Shown piece by piece: positions 43,992-53,621 of a stretch of 64,000 bases of DNA. Positions within the stretch are counted from its first letter, which is position 1; each line of letters opens with the position of its first letter. The notes beneath the pieces were generated by a model that was not told the origin of the DNA, did no database searches, and was given only the letters and a program-made list of their open reading frames with translations. The DNA lies in NCBI GenBank assembly GCA_022009795.1, contig CP091724.1, positions 372,001 through 436,000 on the forward strand, read 5' to 3'. This DNA is from Anaerotruncus sp. GTDB taxonomy: Bacteria > Bacillota > Clostridia > Oscillospirales > Acutalibacteraceae. Both the position numbers and the translations under genes were made by a program.

Positions 43992-44850
43992 TCACCTGCT
44001 TCTGAACATTGTGCCCATACCTTCATCCGTCAGCATTTCCATCAGAATGGAGTGGGGAACGCGCCCGTCAATAATAAATGCTTTTTTAACGCCCTCGCGA
44101 ATAGCTTGGGTCATCGAATCTATTTTCGGAATCATGCCGCCCGTTATGATCCCCTCGGAAATAAGGCGCGGCACATCGGAAATGTAAACTCTGTGAATTA
44201 AGGTGCTGTCATCATCCTTATCTCTGAGCAAACCCACAACGTCCGTCATCGAAATAAGCGCTTCCGCTTTAAGCTTTCCGGCAACGGCGGCGGCAACGGT
44301 GTCTGCGTTAATGTTGTAGCAATTATTGTTTTCGTCGCAGCCGATGGTGGAGATAACGGGAATGAAGTTGTTGTTCAATGCCTCGTCTATAACCTCGGTA
44401 TTCATATCAATAATGTCGCCCACAAAGCCGTGGCTTTCGTCAAGCGGTCGGCATTTAATCATATTGTCGTCCATGCCGGACAGACCGATTGCGTGACCGC
44501 CGAGATTTCCGATTTGGCAAACCAAATCCTTGTTAACCTTGCCTGCAAGTACCATTTGAACCACATTAACCGTGTCTTTATCGGTAACCCTGAGCCCATT
44601 TTCAAACTTGCTTTCAATGTTCATGGCTTTAAGGGCTTTATTTATTTCTGGGCCGCCTCCGTGCACGAGCACCACCTTGATGCCGATTGTTGTAAGCAGC
44701 ACCAAATCGCGCATAACGGATTCTTTAAGCTCTTCGTTTATCATGGCGTTTCCGCCGTATTTAACAACTATTATTTTTCTTTCTGTAAAGCTGAATGTTA
44801 GGCAAAGCCCTTGCCAGCACTTCGGCTTTCATTGCGTTTGTAATATCCAT
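43992..44850 (-). CDS. argB: Acetylglutamate kinase
   Basis: Phosphorylates N-acetylglutamate, the second step of the cyclic arginine route. VVLVHGGGPEINKAL near residue 62 is the phosphate loop, NINADTVAAAVAGKL the nucleotide site and IITGGMIPKI the conserved late block. The start ATG 44850 with GGAGGG upstream gives a normal-length protein of about 285 residues; a break near 44775 hides the first 25 residues, including the KKIIVVKYGGNAM strand. The stop is 2 bases from the argD start. Confidence 0.94.
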
Positions 44851-44875
44851 TTTTGCCCTCCTTTTTGCCGCTTTA

Positions 44876-46124
44876 TCAGGTGCGGTAATCTCCGTTGATT
44901 TTAACATAGTCATATGTAAGATCACAGCCCCAGGCGGTTGCCTTCGCTTCGCCCGCATGCAGATTTATCAGCACGAATATTTCTTCGCTTTTCAAAATCT
45001 CCGCGGCCTTTTCCTCGGAAAACTCAACTCCCGCGCCGCTTCTGCAAACGGCGATTTCACCGTATTCGCTCTTTTAAATCAACATCAACCTTGTTTATGT
45101 CAAATTCCGCGTCGGCATAACCGACTGCGCAAAGGATTCTGCCCCAGTTGGCGTCCTCGCCGAAAATCGCACATTTAAACAGCGTTGAGCCGATAACGGA
45201 TTTTTGCAACCTTCATTGCATCGTCCTGGCTCGGTGCTCCCTTGCAAACACATTCAATCAGCTTCGAGGCGCCTTCACCGTCCTTTGCAAGCATTCTCGT
45301 TAGGTGCATCATAACCTCATAAAGAGCCGATTTGAAAAGCACAAATTCAACGGAACCGCTTTTGATTTCCTCGTTTTGCGCAAGCCCGTTTGCCATAAGC
45401 GCCACCATGTCGTTTGTGGAGGTGTCGCCGTCAATCGAAAGGCAGTTGTAGGTGATTTTAACTATGTCGTTCAAAGCCTCCTGCAAAGCGCTTTTTTCGA
45501 TTGCCGCATCCGTTGTTATGAAATTCAGCGTTGTAGCCATATTGGGGTGAATCATACCCGAACCCTTTGCCATGCCGCCGATTTTGCATTTAACGCCGCC
45601 GATTTCAAATTCAACAGCGTATTCTTTTTTTATTGTGTCCGTCGTCATAATCGCTGTTGCAGCGGCTTCGTTGCCCGTGTAGGAAAGCCCGTCAACAAGC
45701 GGCTTGATTCCCGCTTCGATAGGCTCAATCGGCAAAACCTGCCCGATAACGCCCGTGGAGGCAACAATAATTTCTTCGCTTTTTAATGCCTAAAGCGTTT
45801 GCCGCAAGGCTGCACATTTTTCGGCTTTTTTTCTTCGCCGTCTGCGTTGCAGGTGTTTGCGTTTTTTTGGAATTTACTATACCCGCTCTTGCAACGCCGC
45901 CCGTTTTTTTAAGGTTTTTCTTTGTAACGATGATAGGTGCGCCCTTAACCTTGTTTGTGGTGTAAACCGCTGCCGCAGCGCAGGGAACATCGGAAACTAT
46001 CATTCCCAAGTCGTTTTTGTGTGTGGGCGAATTGCTCTTTTTTTGATTCCGCAGTAAACGCCGGTTGCCTTAAAGCCCTTTGGGGCGCAAACTGCTGCGT
46101 TTGTGAGTTTCGTATTTTTTTCAC
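44876..46124 (-). CDS. argJ: Bifunctional glutamate N-acetyltransferase (ornithine acetyltransferase)
   Basis: Recycles the acetyl group from N-acetylornithine to glutamate. The self-cleavage region is GSGMIHPNMATTLNF (about 45550), whose threonine becomes the nucleophile after autoproteolysis; ANWGRILCAVGYA and WGCDLTYDYVKINGDYRT close the second chain. GTG 46124 with CGGAGA upstream is the likely start; eight A in place of the observed seven after it gives VKKNTKLTNAAVCAPKGF. Breaks also near 46038, 45865-45785, 45205 and 45070. The family's acetyl-CoA activity cannot be judged from sequence. Confidence 0.92.
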
Positions 46125-46148
46125 TCTCCGATATTCAGTGATTTATCG

Positions 46149-47074
46149 TCATTGATTTTTGCAGGCGATATTCATGCATTCTATTGCCGCGCCGCTTGCG
46201 CCTTTGCCCAAATTATCAAATCTTGATGTGATAACAAATCTGTCGGCGTTGCCGTTGAGCTCTATTTCCATATCGTCGCGCCCCTCAAAATTGTTTGCGC
46301 CGATCATGCTTTCGCTGTAGCCCGCTTCACGAACCTTAACAAATTCGCTTCCCGCATAATGCTCTTTAAGCACCTCGCGCACTTCATTCGGCGTTATGCT
46401 TTTTTTGCAAGCATGTTTGTGAAAAAGGGGAATGCTCACAACCATTCCGCATTTGTAGTCGCAAATCATGGGCGAAAAAAATCGGCGTGCGCTCAATTTT
46501 TAGTGATTGCCTGCATTTCTTTCAGGTGCTTGTGCGTTTGGCCGAGCGCATATTGCCGCGGCGAATCAAGCTCGGGGTCTCTTTCGGCCGCCTCGTATTG
46601 AGCAATTGCTTTGTTTCCGCCGCCGCTGTAGCCTGAAACGGCAAAGCAGGTGAGGGGATAATCACGGCTTATGATTCCGTGGGCGATAAGCGGATAAACT
46701 ATCGAAATAAATCCGCTTGCGTAGCAGCCCGGATTTGCAATAAGCTGATTTTCCTCAATCCCTTTTCTGAATTCGGGCGAAAGCTCCGGGAATCCGTAGG
46801 CCCAGCCGGGCGCGGTTCTGTGCGCCGTTGAAGCGTCTATTATTTTTGTGTGCTTGTTATCCTTGTCAAGCAGAGCGGCGGCTTCTTTTGCCGCCTCGTC
46901 CGGCAGGCAAAGGAAGGTGATGTCGCTCGCGTTGAGCAGCTTTTTGACTTCGGCGCTGTCCTTGCGTTTCTCGTTGTCTATCTCAAGCAGTTCGATATCA
47001 TCTCTCTGCTGTAATCTGCTCTTAATTCGCAGACCCGTTGTGCCTGCCTGCCCGTCTATGAATACTTTAGGCAT
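46149..47074 (-). CDS. argC: N-acetyl-gamma-glutamyl-phosphate reductase, short type
   Basis: NADP-dependent reductase of about 308 residues, the shorter ArgC class. VFIDGQAGTTGLRI is the dinucleotide loop and the catalytic cysteine lies in ANPGCYASG (about 46730); the HTHKH block is part of the active site. ATG 47074 is at normal spacing from CGGAG, whereas the in-frame ATG 47083 is too close to it. One break near 46470-46490 (A7). First gene of the argCJBDF-carAB operon; a promoter and repeated A-T-rich boxes lie upstream. Confidence 0.92.
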
Positions 47075-47112
47075 AATATGCATCTCCGATTCAATAGTAT
47101 AATTCTTTTTCT

Positions 47113-47140
47113 ATTATACACTTGCTGATTTCAATGTCAA
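47113..47140 (-). promoter_or_regulatory. Sigma-A promoter of the arginine operon
   Basis: On the minus strand TTGACA (47140-47135), 16-base spacer, TATAAT (47118-47113), 39 bases before the argC start. Confidence 0.82.
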
Positions 47141-47160
47141 TAGATTATTGCAAATTCGTA

Positions 47161-47192
47161 ATAAATATACACAAATAATGCATAAATATACA
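47161..47192. promoter_or_regulatory. Putative ArgR-type operator: two direct repeats
   Basis: ATAAATATACA occurs at 47161-47171 and again at 47182-47192, a 21-base (two-turn) spacing, in a strongly A-T-rich stretch just upstream of the arg -35 box. ARG boxes in other bacteria are A-T-rich imperfect palindromes in tandem at about this spacing. The match to the usual consensus is only partial. Confidence 0.35.
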
Positions 47193-47341
47193 TAAACGAA
47201 TATTTATCTTATGCTCTTTATAGTGCATATTGAATGGAAAATAATCGGGACGCTGAAAAAAATAAATGCTTGACTTTTTCGGATTTTTTTCGCTAATCTG
47301 TAAGATTGCCTCAATAAAAAGCAAAAGAAAGGAGCGTTATT

Positions 47342-47614
47342 ATCAGCGAAAATATCATTGTTGCTCTGCTTTTCCCTGATCGGCACCTGCGCGGGCGCGT
47401 TCGGCGGAATTTTTAGCCTCCTCAAAGCTGACCAATTATCGAATTAAAAAGGCTTGAGGAAAAGGTGGATAAGCATAATTCGTTTGCCGAGCGTATCCCT
47501 GTTCTTAAAGAACAGATAAAGGTTCTTAATCATAGAATGGAGGACATAGAGAATTTGTGCAACCATGCGGGAAAAAAATGTGATTTTTTTGCATTTTTTC
47601 TCCGTGCACTTTAA
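47342..47614 (+). CDS. XhlA-like small holin-associated membrane protein
   Basis: About 90 residues: a hydrophobic N-terminal helix (VALLSLIGTCAGAFGGIL), then KLTNYRIKRLEEK and a heptad-rich coiled coil, with a cysteine pair near the end. This is the small protein usually found just before holin and endolysin genes in Firmicutes prophages. No ATG is visible: the expected first codon reads ATC at 47342 after a good AGGAG site, so a substitution error or a non-standard start is likely. Breaks near 47368, 47412, 47444 and 47577 are all +1 errors or A7 runs. Confidence 0.65.
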
Positions 47615-47659
47615 AATCCGCCGCGGAATAATTTAAAAAAACTCGTTCACCGCGCGCTT

Positions 47660-47710
47660 TATACGGCTACAATAAGGCGTGCGGCTTTATATTCGGTTGT
47701 AGCCGGAAAG
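47660..47710 (+). other. Hairpin in the holin leader
   Basis: CGGCTACAA and TTGTAGCCG pair over nine bases around a loop of about 24 bases, immediately before the holin ribosome site. It could modulate holin translation. Confidence 0.4.
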
Positions 47711-47725
47711 GCTAAGGAAATTTAA

Positions 47726-47905
47726 ATGAAACAAAGATTAAAAAGTCCGATAGTTTGGCTTGCCGTTCTTGCCCAGGTTTGCATTGTGCTTGCAATGTTT
47801 TCTCAGCAGCTCGGCGATGAGGTTAAGGTTATCGGCACCTGTGTTGTTGAAATATTAACCTTGTTCGGAATTTTAAACAATCCCTCGGATTGCAGCAAGT
47901 TTTAA
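47726..47905 (+). CDS. Phage-type holin
   Basis: 59 residues. A charged start (KQRLKSP) precedes a hydrophobic helix, a short polar turn and a second hydrophobic helix, ending NNPSDCSKF. This matches the small phage holin class (phi-LC3 type), which forms membrane lesions that release the endolysin. ATG 47726 follows AAGGAAA. It lies between the coiled-coil protein and the CHAP endolysin in the usual lysis-module order. Confidence 0.8.
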   Translation: MKQRLKSPIVWLAVLAQVCIVLAMFSQQLGDEVKVIGTCVVEILTLFGILNNPSDCSKF

Positions 47906-47919
47906 CGGAGGCGGTTTCT

Positions 47920-48826
47920 GTGTATTTAAAAGAATTTTTTGCCTCGCTCGGCGGCAAATATATTGATGTGGACGGCGCCGGAAGCAAAACAAATAAAAAT
48001 CAATGCGTTGATGTAATAAAAGCGTATTGCAACAGGGTTTTCGGCGTGCCCGTTTCGTCAATGAACGGTTACGGCGACGCTTGGCAGTATTATGATAATT
48101 TTTAATTCAAAATCGGCTTTAACTCCGCATTTCACAAGGGTGGCATATAAAAGCGGTATGCGCCCGCGGGCGGGCGATATGGTTGTTTGGGAACGAAGAG
48201 TTAATTCCTCGTCGGCGGGGCATATTGCGGTTGCTTCGGGTGAAAGCGATGCTAAAACTTTTGTGTCGTTTGACCAAAATTGGCCGTCCGGCAGGCCTTG
48301 CGGCTTTGTAACTCACAGCTATAATAAGGTTAAAGGCTTCTTGCGCCCCAAGGATTACGGCAAAGTGCTGGGCTTAACCGAGCTTCGCGGCACGGGTTCG
48401 TTTCCCACACCCGTAAATTGGAAAAAAACGGCAAAACAAAGGAAACAGTTTTTTTAAGGATAACTCACTTGCCGAGGAAATCGGCTCGCTCTCACCTTAT
48501 GAATCCGCACTGTGCTACAGTAAATCAGGCAGCAGTTATGTTCTCGTTTATAAGCTGAACGGCACATCAAAGCATAAGGCGGGCTTTGTGGAATATGCGG
48601 GCGGAGTGGCAAAAGCCCCGCCGGAAAGCAAAAACCTATAAAAAAACGGTTCAACTCCCGAAACAGTTTTTTTGCCGATACCGCCAAAAAGCTTAAAGTC
48701 GGCTCGCTTGAAGCGAGGGAAACATGTTATTGCCTGGGAAAAACAGACGGCATGTATCTTGTGCTATATAACGCGGGCAGCAAGCAAAAATGCGGCTTTG
48801 TCGAATACGGCGGCTCGGTTGATTAA
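47920..48826 (+). CDS. CHAP-domain endolysin with C-terminal repeats
   Basis: Peptidoglycan hydrolase of about 300 residues. The CHAP catalytic cysteine is in KNQCVDVIKAY (about 48000) and the histidine in AGHIAVASGE (about 48220); GDMVVWERR lies between. Two SH3b-like wall-binding repeats follow, each ending GFVEYxGG. GTG 47920 follows CGGAGGCGG. Breaks near 48103, 48430, 48455 (T7), 48640 and 48668 (T7). No signal peptide, so export would depend on the holin. A strong terminator follows at 48855. Confidence 0.82.
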
Positions 48827-48852
48827 CCTGTAAAATTTAACAAAATATAAAA

Positions 48853-48895
48853 ATCCCCGCAGGTGGTATGTGCCGTGCCTGCGGGGTATTTTATG
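48853..48895 (+). terminator. Terminator of the lysis cassette
   Basis: CCCCGCAGG / CCTGCGGGG perfect nine-base stem followed by TATTTTATG. Confidence 0.85.
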
Positions 48896-48918
48896 TATGT
48901 AATCTGTGAAAATAAAAA

Positions 48919-48943
48919 AACTGCGCAGCGTTTGCTGCGCAGC
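48919..48943 (-). terminator. Terminator of the tRNA-Asp/tRNA-Thr transcript
   Basis: CTGCGCAGC / GCTGCGCAG nine-base stem with a 4-base loop immediately after the tRNA-Thr 3' end; on the minus strand it is followed by TTTTTTTATTTT. Confidence 0.85.
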
Positions 48944-49019
<76 letters not shown>

Positions 49020-49029
49020 ATATCTGAAT

Positions 49030-49106
49030 TGGCGACCCGGAACGGACTCGAACCGTCGACCTCCTGCGTGACAGGCAGGCGTTCTAACCAGCTGAACTAC
49101 CGGGCC
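49030..49106 (-). tRNA. tRNA-Asp (anticodon GTC)
   Basis: 77 bases with encoded CCA. Acceptor GGCCCGG/CCGGGTC (one G-T), anticodon stem CCTGC/GCAGG with loop CTGTCAC, TTCGAGT T-loop. First gene of the two-tRNA transcript. Confidence 0.95.
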
Positions 49107-49136
49107 AAAAGCAAACACTTAATGTTTGCAAGTGGT

Positions 49137-49165
49137 ATTATACGAAAAAGTATCGTGCTTGTCAA
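49137..49165 (-). promoter_or_regulatory. Consensus promoter of the tRNA-Asp/tRNA-Thr unit
   Basis: On the minus strand TTGACA (49165-49160), 17-base spacer, TATAAT (49142-49137), about 30 bases before tRNA-Asp. Both boxes are perfect. Confidence 0.88.
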
Positions 49166-49218
49166 GTAAAGAGTATTGAATTTTTTTGAGAAAAAATGTG
49201 GTAAAAATAATTTTTACT

Positions 49219-50007
49219 ATGAAAAAAATTACCACACTCACACAAGCCGCTGCCACCATGCAAAAAGGCACGGATGAGGAATATGTTGCCGCCGCAATTT
49301 CCTGCGGCTGCGAGGAGCTTGGCTTCTCGGATCATGCGCCTATGCTGTTTCCGAAAAGCAGCGGTTATTATTCCGATTTCAGAATTGCGCCTGAATTTGC
49401 GGCGGATTACGCGGCTTCAATCAAAAAGCTTAAAAAAATAAATATTCGGCTGAAATCGATATCAGGCTCGGCTTTGAGCTTGAATATTATCCGGCGCTTT
49501 TTAAGGATGAACTTGAATTTTTAAAAAGCTTTGATATCGATTATCTGATTTTTGGGTCAGCATTTCAATCTTAATGAATATGAACCCGCTGCGCATTACA
49601 GCGGCCATGAAACGAAAAAGCGTGCAGGTTTTTGGAGTCTTATGTAAAGCAGTGCATTGAGGGGCTTGAAACGGAAGAATTTTCGTATATTGCGCATCCG
49701 GATTTAATAAATTTCACGGGTGAGCGCGATGTTTATTGCGAAAAAAATGTATCGCCTTTGTAAAAGGATAAAAAGAACTCGGATATCCGATTGAGTATAA
49801 TTTCCTCGGCAGAATAACAAATCGCCATTATCCCAATCAGGATTTTTTTGGAAAATTGCCGCAGAGGTCGGAAACACCGCAATTCTCGGTCTTGACGCTC
49901 ATAATCCCGATGTTTTAAAAATGACGGATGAAATCGATAATGCAATCTCCGATTTGCGGGGCATGGGCTTTGCACCGCTCGAAAACCTCACCCTTATTAA
50001 GCCTTAA
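49219..50007 (+). CDS. Histidinol-phosphatase-like PHP-domain phosphatase
   Basis: Metal-dependent phosphoesterase of about 263 residues. After ATG 49219, eight A in place of the observed seven gives MKKNYHTHTSRCHHAKGTDEE, which carries the PHP HxH metal motif; further ligands lie in FSDHAPM, FGQHFNL, YIAHPDLINF and LGLDAHNPD. The family (HisK/HisJ) removes phosphate from histidinol phosphate in histidine synthesis, but no other his gene is near, so another sugar-phosphate substrate is possible. Breaks near 49225, 49262, 49436, 49550, 49627, 49745 and 49843. Followed by a terminator. Confidence 0.82.
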
Positions 50008-50009
50008 AA

Positions 50010-50044
50010 CTTCAACAGCAGCACTTTGCTGCTGTTTTTTGGTC
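50010..50044 (+). terminator. Terminator of the PHP phosphatase gene
   Basis: AACAGCAGC / GCTGCTGTT stem with a short loop, followed by TTTT. Confidence 0.8.
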
Positions 50045-50060
50045 ATACACCATGAATATA

Positions 50061-50089
50061 TTGACACAAAATTGCCTTTTTGCAATAAT
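50061..50089 (+). promoter_or_regulatory. Promoter upstream of the small gene at 50139
   Basis: TTGACA 50061-50066, 17-base spacer, AATAAT 50084-50089. A short GGCGGA/TTCCGCC hairpin follows in the leader (about 50097-50116). Confidence 0.6.
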
Positions 50090-50138
50090 TTATTTGGCGG
50101 AGGTTAAATTCCGCCGCTCATAGAGGTAATATATATTA

Positions 50139-50430
50139 TGAAAATGAATAACACCCGTATTCCCGAATGCCTCAGCTCAAGGCGCATACTTCGTTTTTTT
50201 GGCTTCGATTTATCAGCCCGTTTACAGCCCCACCATCAGGTTTAATTATCCTGCGGAAAAAAATACGATGTTAAAATGTATCCTTTTTTTCAATAATTCC
50301 GTGGAGGCAAGCGTTGAGCAGGCGGAGCTCGGCGTGGGTAATTGCTATATAAATATAAACGAAAAAAATGGGTTCACCCCATGAGCGGCGTTGTTTTTTT
50401 ATGATAAACGGAAAATAATTCGTCGCTTTC
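50139..50430 (+). CDS. Unrecognised small protein
   Basis: ATG 50139 follows GAGGTAATATA at good spacing and its own promoter. The readable start is MKMNNTRIPECLSSRR; later, in another frame, NNSVEASVEQAELGVGNCYININEKNGFTP reads like real protein, followed by a GVVFYDK stretch. Breaks fall at T7 and A7 runs near 50195, 50265, 50290, 50365 and 50400. I cannot fix the end: it is probably between 50400 and 50510, before the terminator at 50524. No family recognised. Confidence 0.35.
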
Positions 50431-50519
50431 GTAATATTCGCCGTGATAAAAAAACGCGGTCTAAGCATTCCGAATTTTTGTTTTTCCCTTTTTTGCAACA
50501 TTGTTAATATTAAGATAAT

Positions 50520-50560
50520 AGTAAAACCCCGAGCATTTGCGATGCTCGGGGTGATTTTTA
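50520..50560. terminator. Bidirectional terminator between the small gene and gdhA
   Basis: CCCCGAGCAT / ATGCTCGGGG perfect ten-base stem with a 5-base loop, A-rich on one side and TTTTT on the other. It serves both convergent genes. Confidence 0.85.
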
Positions 50561-50589
50561 TGCAATATTTATATAAGCCTCTGCTCAGA

Positions 50590-51942
50590 TCAAACAAGGC
50601 CCTGTGCAAGCATAGCGTCCGCAACCTTGATGAAGCCCGCAATGTTTGCGCCGGCAACAAGGTTGCCCTCAACGCCGTATTCCTTTGCAGCTTCGCAGCT
50701 CTTGTTGTAAATGTTTTCCATAATGCTCATAAGCTCGCGGTCAACATCCTCAAAACTCCAGGGGTGGCGTGAGCTGTTTTTGGCACATCTCAAGCGCAGA
50801 TGTTGCAACGCCGCCGGCATTTGTCGCTTTTGCAGGTCCGAAAAGAACGCCCTTCTTCTGGAATTCGGCAATTGCTTCGGGAGTGGAGGGCATGTTTGCA
50901 CCCTCGCAAACAGCATAAACGCCGTTTTTTTGATAAGCTTCTTTGCAGCTTCGCCGTTAAGCTCGTTTTTGAGTTGCGCAGGGAAGAGCAATGTCGCACT
51001 TAACGCCCCAAACGCCGCTGCAGCCCTCATGGTATTCTGCTTCGGGATGGTGCTTAAAATATTCCTTAATTCTCTTTCTCTTAACCTCTTTAAGCTCTTT
51101 AACGAGCGCAAGGTCAATGCCGCGCTTATCAATGATGTAGCCGTTTGAATCGCTCATCGTGATAACTTTTGCGCCGAGCTGAGTTGCTTTTTCGCAAGCA
51201 TAAATCGCAACATTGCCCGAACCGGAGATAGCAACGGTTTTGCCCTTGAAGGAGGTGTGGTGATGCTTGAGCATAACCTCTGTGTAGTAGCAAAGGCCGT
51301 AGCCTGTGGCTTCGGTGCGAACAAAGCGAACCGCCGTAGTTGAGACCTTTGCCGGTAAGAACACCGTCGTTTTTGATTAACTATTCTCTTGTATTGGCCG
51401 AAAAGATAGCCTATTTCTCTGCCGCCTACGCCGATATCGCCTGCGGGAACATCGGTGTCTGCGCCGATGTGTCTGTAAAGCTCCGTCATAAAGCTTTGGC
51501 AGAAGCGCATAACTTCATTGTCGCTTTTGCCTTTGGGATCAAAGTCTGAGCCGCCCTTTGCGCCGCCTATCGGCAGGCCGGTAAGGCTGTTTTTGAATAT
51601 CTGCTCAAAGCCGAGGAATTTGATGATTCCTTCGTAAACAGAGGGATGAAAACGCAAGCCGCCTTTGTAGGGGCCGATGGCGCTGTTAAACTGAACTCTG
51701 TAGCCTCTGTTTACCTGAATGTTTCCGTTGTCATCCATCCACGGAACGCGGAATTTGATAACTCTTTCAGGCTCAACAATCATGTCAAACACACCTTTTT
51801 CGATGTATTCGGGATGTCTGTCGGCAACGGGGTCAAGTGTTTCAAGCATTTCTTCAACCGCCTGATGAAATTCGGGTTCATTGGGATTTCTTTTTATAAC
51901 CCTTTCCATAAGGCCCGCAAGGTATTTGTTTTTTATGCTCAT
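50590..51942 (-). CDS. gdhA: Glutamate dehydrogenase (hexameric)
   Basis: Reversibly aminates 2-oxoglutarate with NAD(P)H, the main ammonia entry point in many anaerobes. Active-site lysines lie in GPYKGGLRFHP and LPIGGAKGGSDFDPKGKSD; SGSGNVAIYACEKA is the Rossmann nucleotide loop. Length of about 445 residues fits the hexameric family; NADP preference is typical of the group but not proved here. ATG 51942 follows AGGAGAGG. Breaks near 51380-51345, 50965-50930 and 50775 hide the middle and end as separate frames. Confidence 0.94.
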
Positions 51943-52141
51943 TTAGTGTCCTCTCCTTTTGTTTAAATGCAATTTTTATGCAATTCAATTTTTGTGCAAT
52001 ATTATTTTATCATTATTGTTTTTTTGTTTACAATTAACAACTTTAGAAAAAAATTAGTTATGCATTGTGCTAAAAATATTATACAAATTTCCTAATATTT
52101 TGCTTTGATTTTTGTGAGTAGCAATTCACCGCTTTTTACAT

Positions 52142-52210
52142 GTTAAAAAAACATTGTAACAATTTTTAACTTCGGTTGTTGAAAAAAACATAATGTTTTT
52201 GTAATATAAT
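52142..52210. promoter_or_regulatory. Divergent gdhA / M28 peptidase control region with dyads
   Basis: The 306-base gap 51943-52248 is extremely A-T rich with no gene. It holds a TATAAT at 52205-52210 for the peptidase gene, a palindrome AAAAACAT-a-ATGTTTTT (about 52183-52199) overlapping where its -35 box would lie, and a second dyad around ATTGT-a-ACAAT (52153-52163). The palindromes look like operator sites. Confidence 0.4.
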
Positions 52211-52248
52211 AAAAAAACATAATATTTTTTTAGAAAGAGGTCGGTTTT

Positions 52249-53551
52249 ATGAAACTCACCAAGGGTGCTTCCGCAGCCACTCAAAAATATATGGTTGACG
52301 GAATTCGCTATGTTTGCGAAAACTTCAAAGAAAGATCCCCGGGCTCCCACAGCGAAAGAAAAGCTCAAAAAAATATTTAAAGGGCGAGCTTGAGCAGTGG
52401 GCAGACAAAGTTGAAATGGAGGATTTTTCCGTTCATCCCGCAGCATTTATGGGCTGGATTCCCGCAGCCGGCTGCATCGGAATTATTTCCGTCATCTTTT
52501 TCTGGCTCACCTATAAGGGTGTTGTTTCAGGCCCCGGCTTGGCAATTGTGGCAACTGTTTTTGTGCTTCTTGCGCTTGCTTGCCTCGTAATTGAATTTTT
52601 AATGTATCGTGAATTTGTTGATTTCCTGTTTCCTCGTAAGGTATCAAGAAATGTTATGGCTCGCCGTGCTCCCAGCGGAGAAGTAAAAAAAGAAGAATTA
52701 TCTTCGGCGGCCACACGGATGCTGCAAATGAATGGACTTATTCACTTCACGGCGGCCTTAAAAGCCTTGCAACCGTTATGTCGGGCTCGATTTGCGGCTT
52801 AATCGCAGTTGCGATATTTGATGTTATTTGGGTTATTCACGCTTGCGTAAGCGGTGTATATATCAGCAAGTTCTGGCTTGTTTGCGGAATTATTCAGCTT
52901 ATCCTTATTCCGTTTTTCTTTGCTATTTGCTTTTTCATTAACTGGAAAGTTGTTGTAGACGGCGCCAATGATAACCTCACTGCGGATTTCATCGCAATGG
53001 GCGTATTAAAAGAAATGGCAGATAACGATTTCAGATTTGAAAACACAGAGGTTTGCGCTCTTCTTGCAGGCTCTGAGGAAGCCGGCTTAAGAGGCTCTGT
53101 TGCTTATGCAAAAAGGCATAAAGAGGATCTTTCGGATGTTGAAACAATCTTTATCGCAATGGATACAATGCGTGAAATTGAGCAACTCCAGATTTATACA
53201 AACGGTTGCACGGGCACTCAGAAAAACTCAAATGCTGTTTCCGAAATTATTTATGAAGCCGGTGTAAACTGCGGCATCGAAATGCCCGAAACAGAGCTTT
53301 ATCCCGGCGCAATTGATGCCGAGGGCTTCAGCAGATACGGCCTTATGGCTTCCGGCTTTTGCGGCGTTAACCACGATCCGAAAACCTATTATCACACTCG
53401 CCTTGACACACCCGATAATATGAGCGAGGAGTGCATCAACCTTTCCCTTGATATTTGCCTTGAGGCCGCAAAGCTTTATGATGAAAAAGGCGGCTTGGAT
53501 GCTTTCAGAGAAGAAGGCAAAAAGCGCTTTAAGAGAGGTCATAACAAATAA
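52249..53551 (+). CDS. Membrane-embedded M28-family metallopeptidase
   Basis: About 433 residues. Zinc ligands of M28 aminopeptidases are visible: GGHTDAANEW (about 52705), DGANDNLTADF (about 52960-52990, bridging Asp), GSEEAGLRGS (catalytic Glu pair, about 53070), AMDTM and a final YYHTRLDTPDN histidine (about 53390). Two hydrophobic helices precede the first zinc histidine (about 52445-52610) and two more lie between it and the bridging Asp (about 52780-52950). No signal peptide. The active site may lie on the cytoplasmic face. Breaks near 52320, 52370 and 52690-52770. Confidence 0.8.
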
Positions 53552-53579
53552 ATTTCCGATCTCGGAAACGGTTTAATAA

Positions 53580-53618
53580 TCAACAAAGCGGCAGTCGGTA
53601 AGACCGCCGCTTTTCTTT
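53580..53618 (+). terminator. Terminator of the M28 peptidase gene
   Basis: AAGCGGC-AGTC / GAC-CGCCGCTT stem with loop GGTAA, then TTTTCTTT. Confidence 0.8.
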
Positions 53619-53621
53619 CGC

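Noticed and set aside
47216..48900. Complete prophage
   Set aside because: Only lysis genes are present; arginine genes and tRNAs flank directly.
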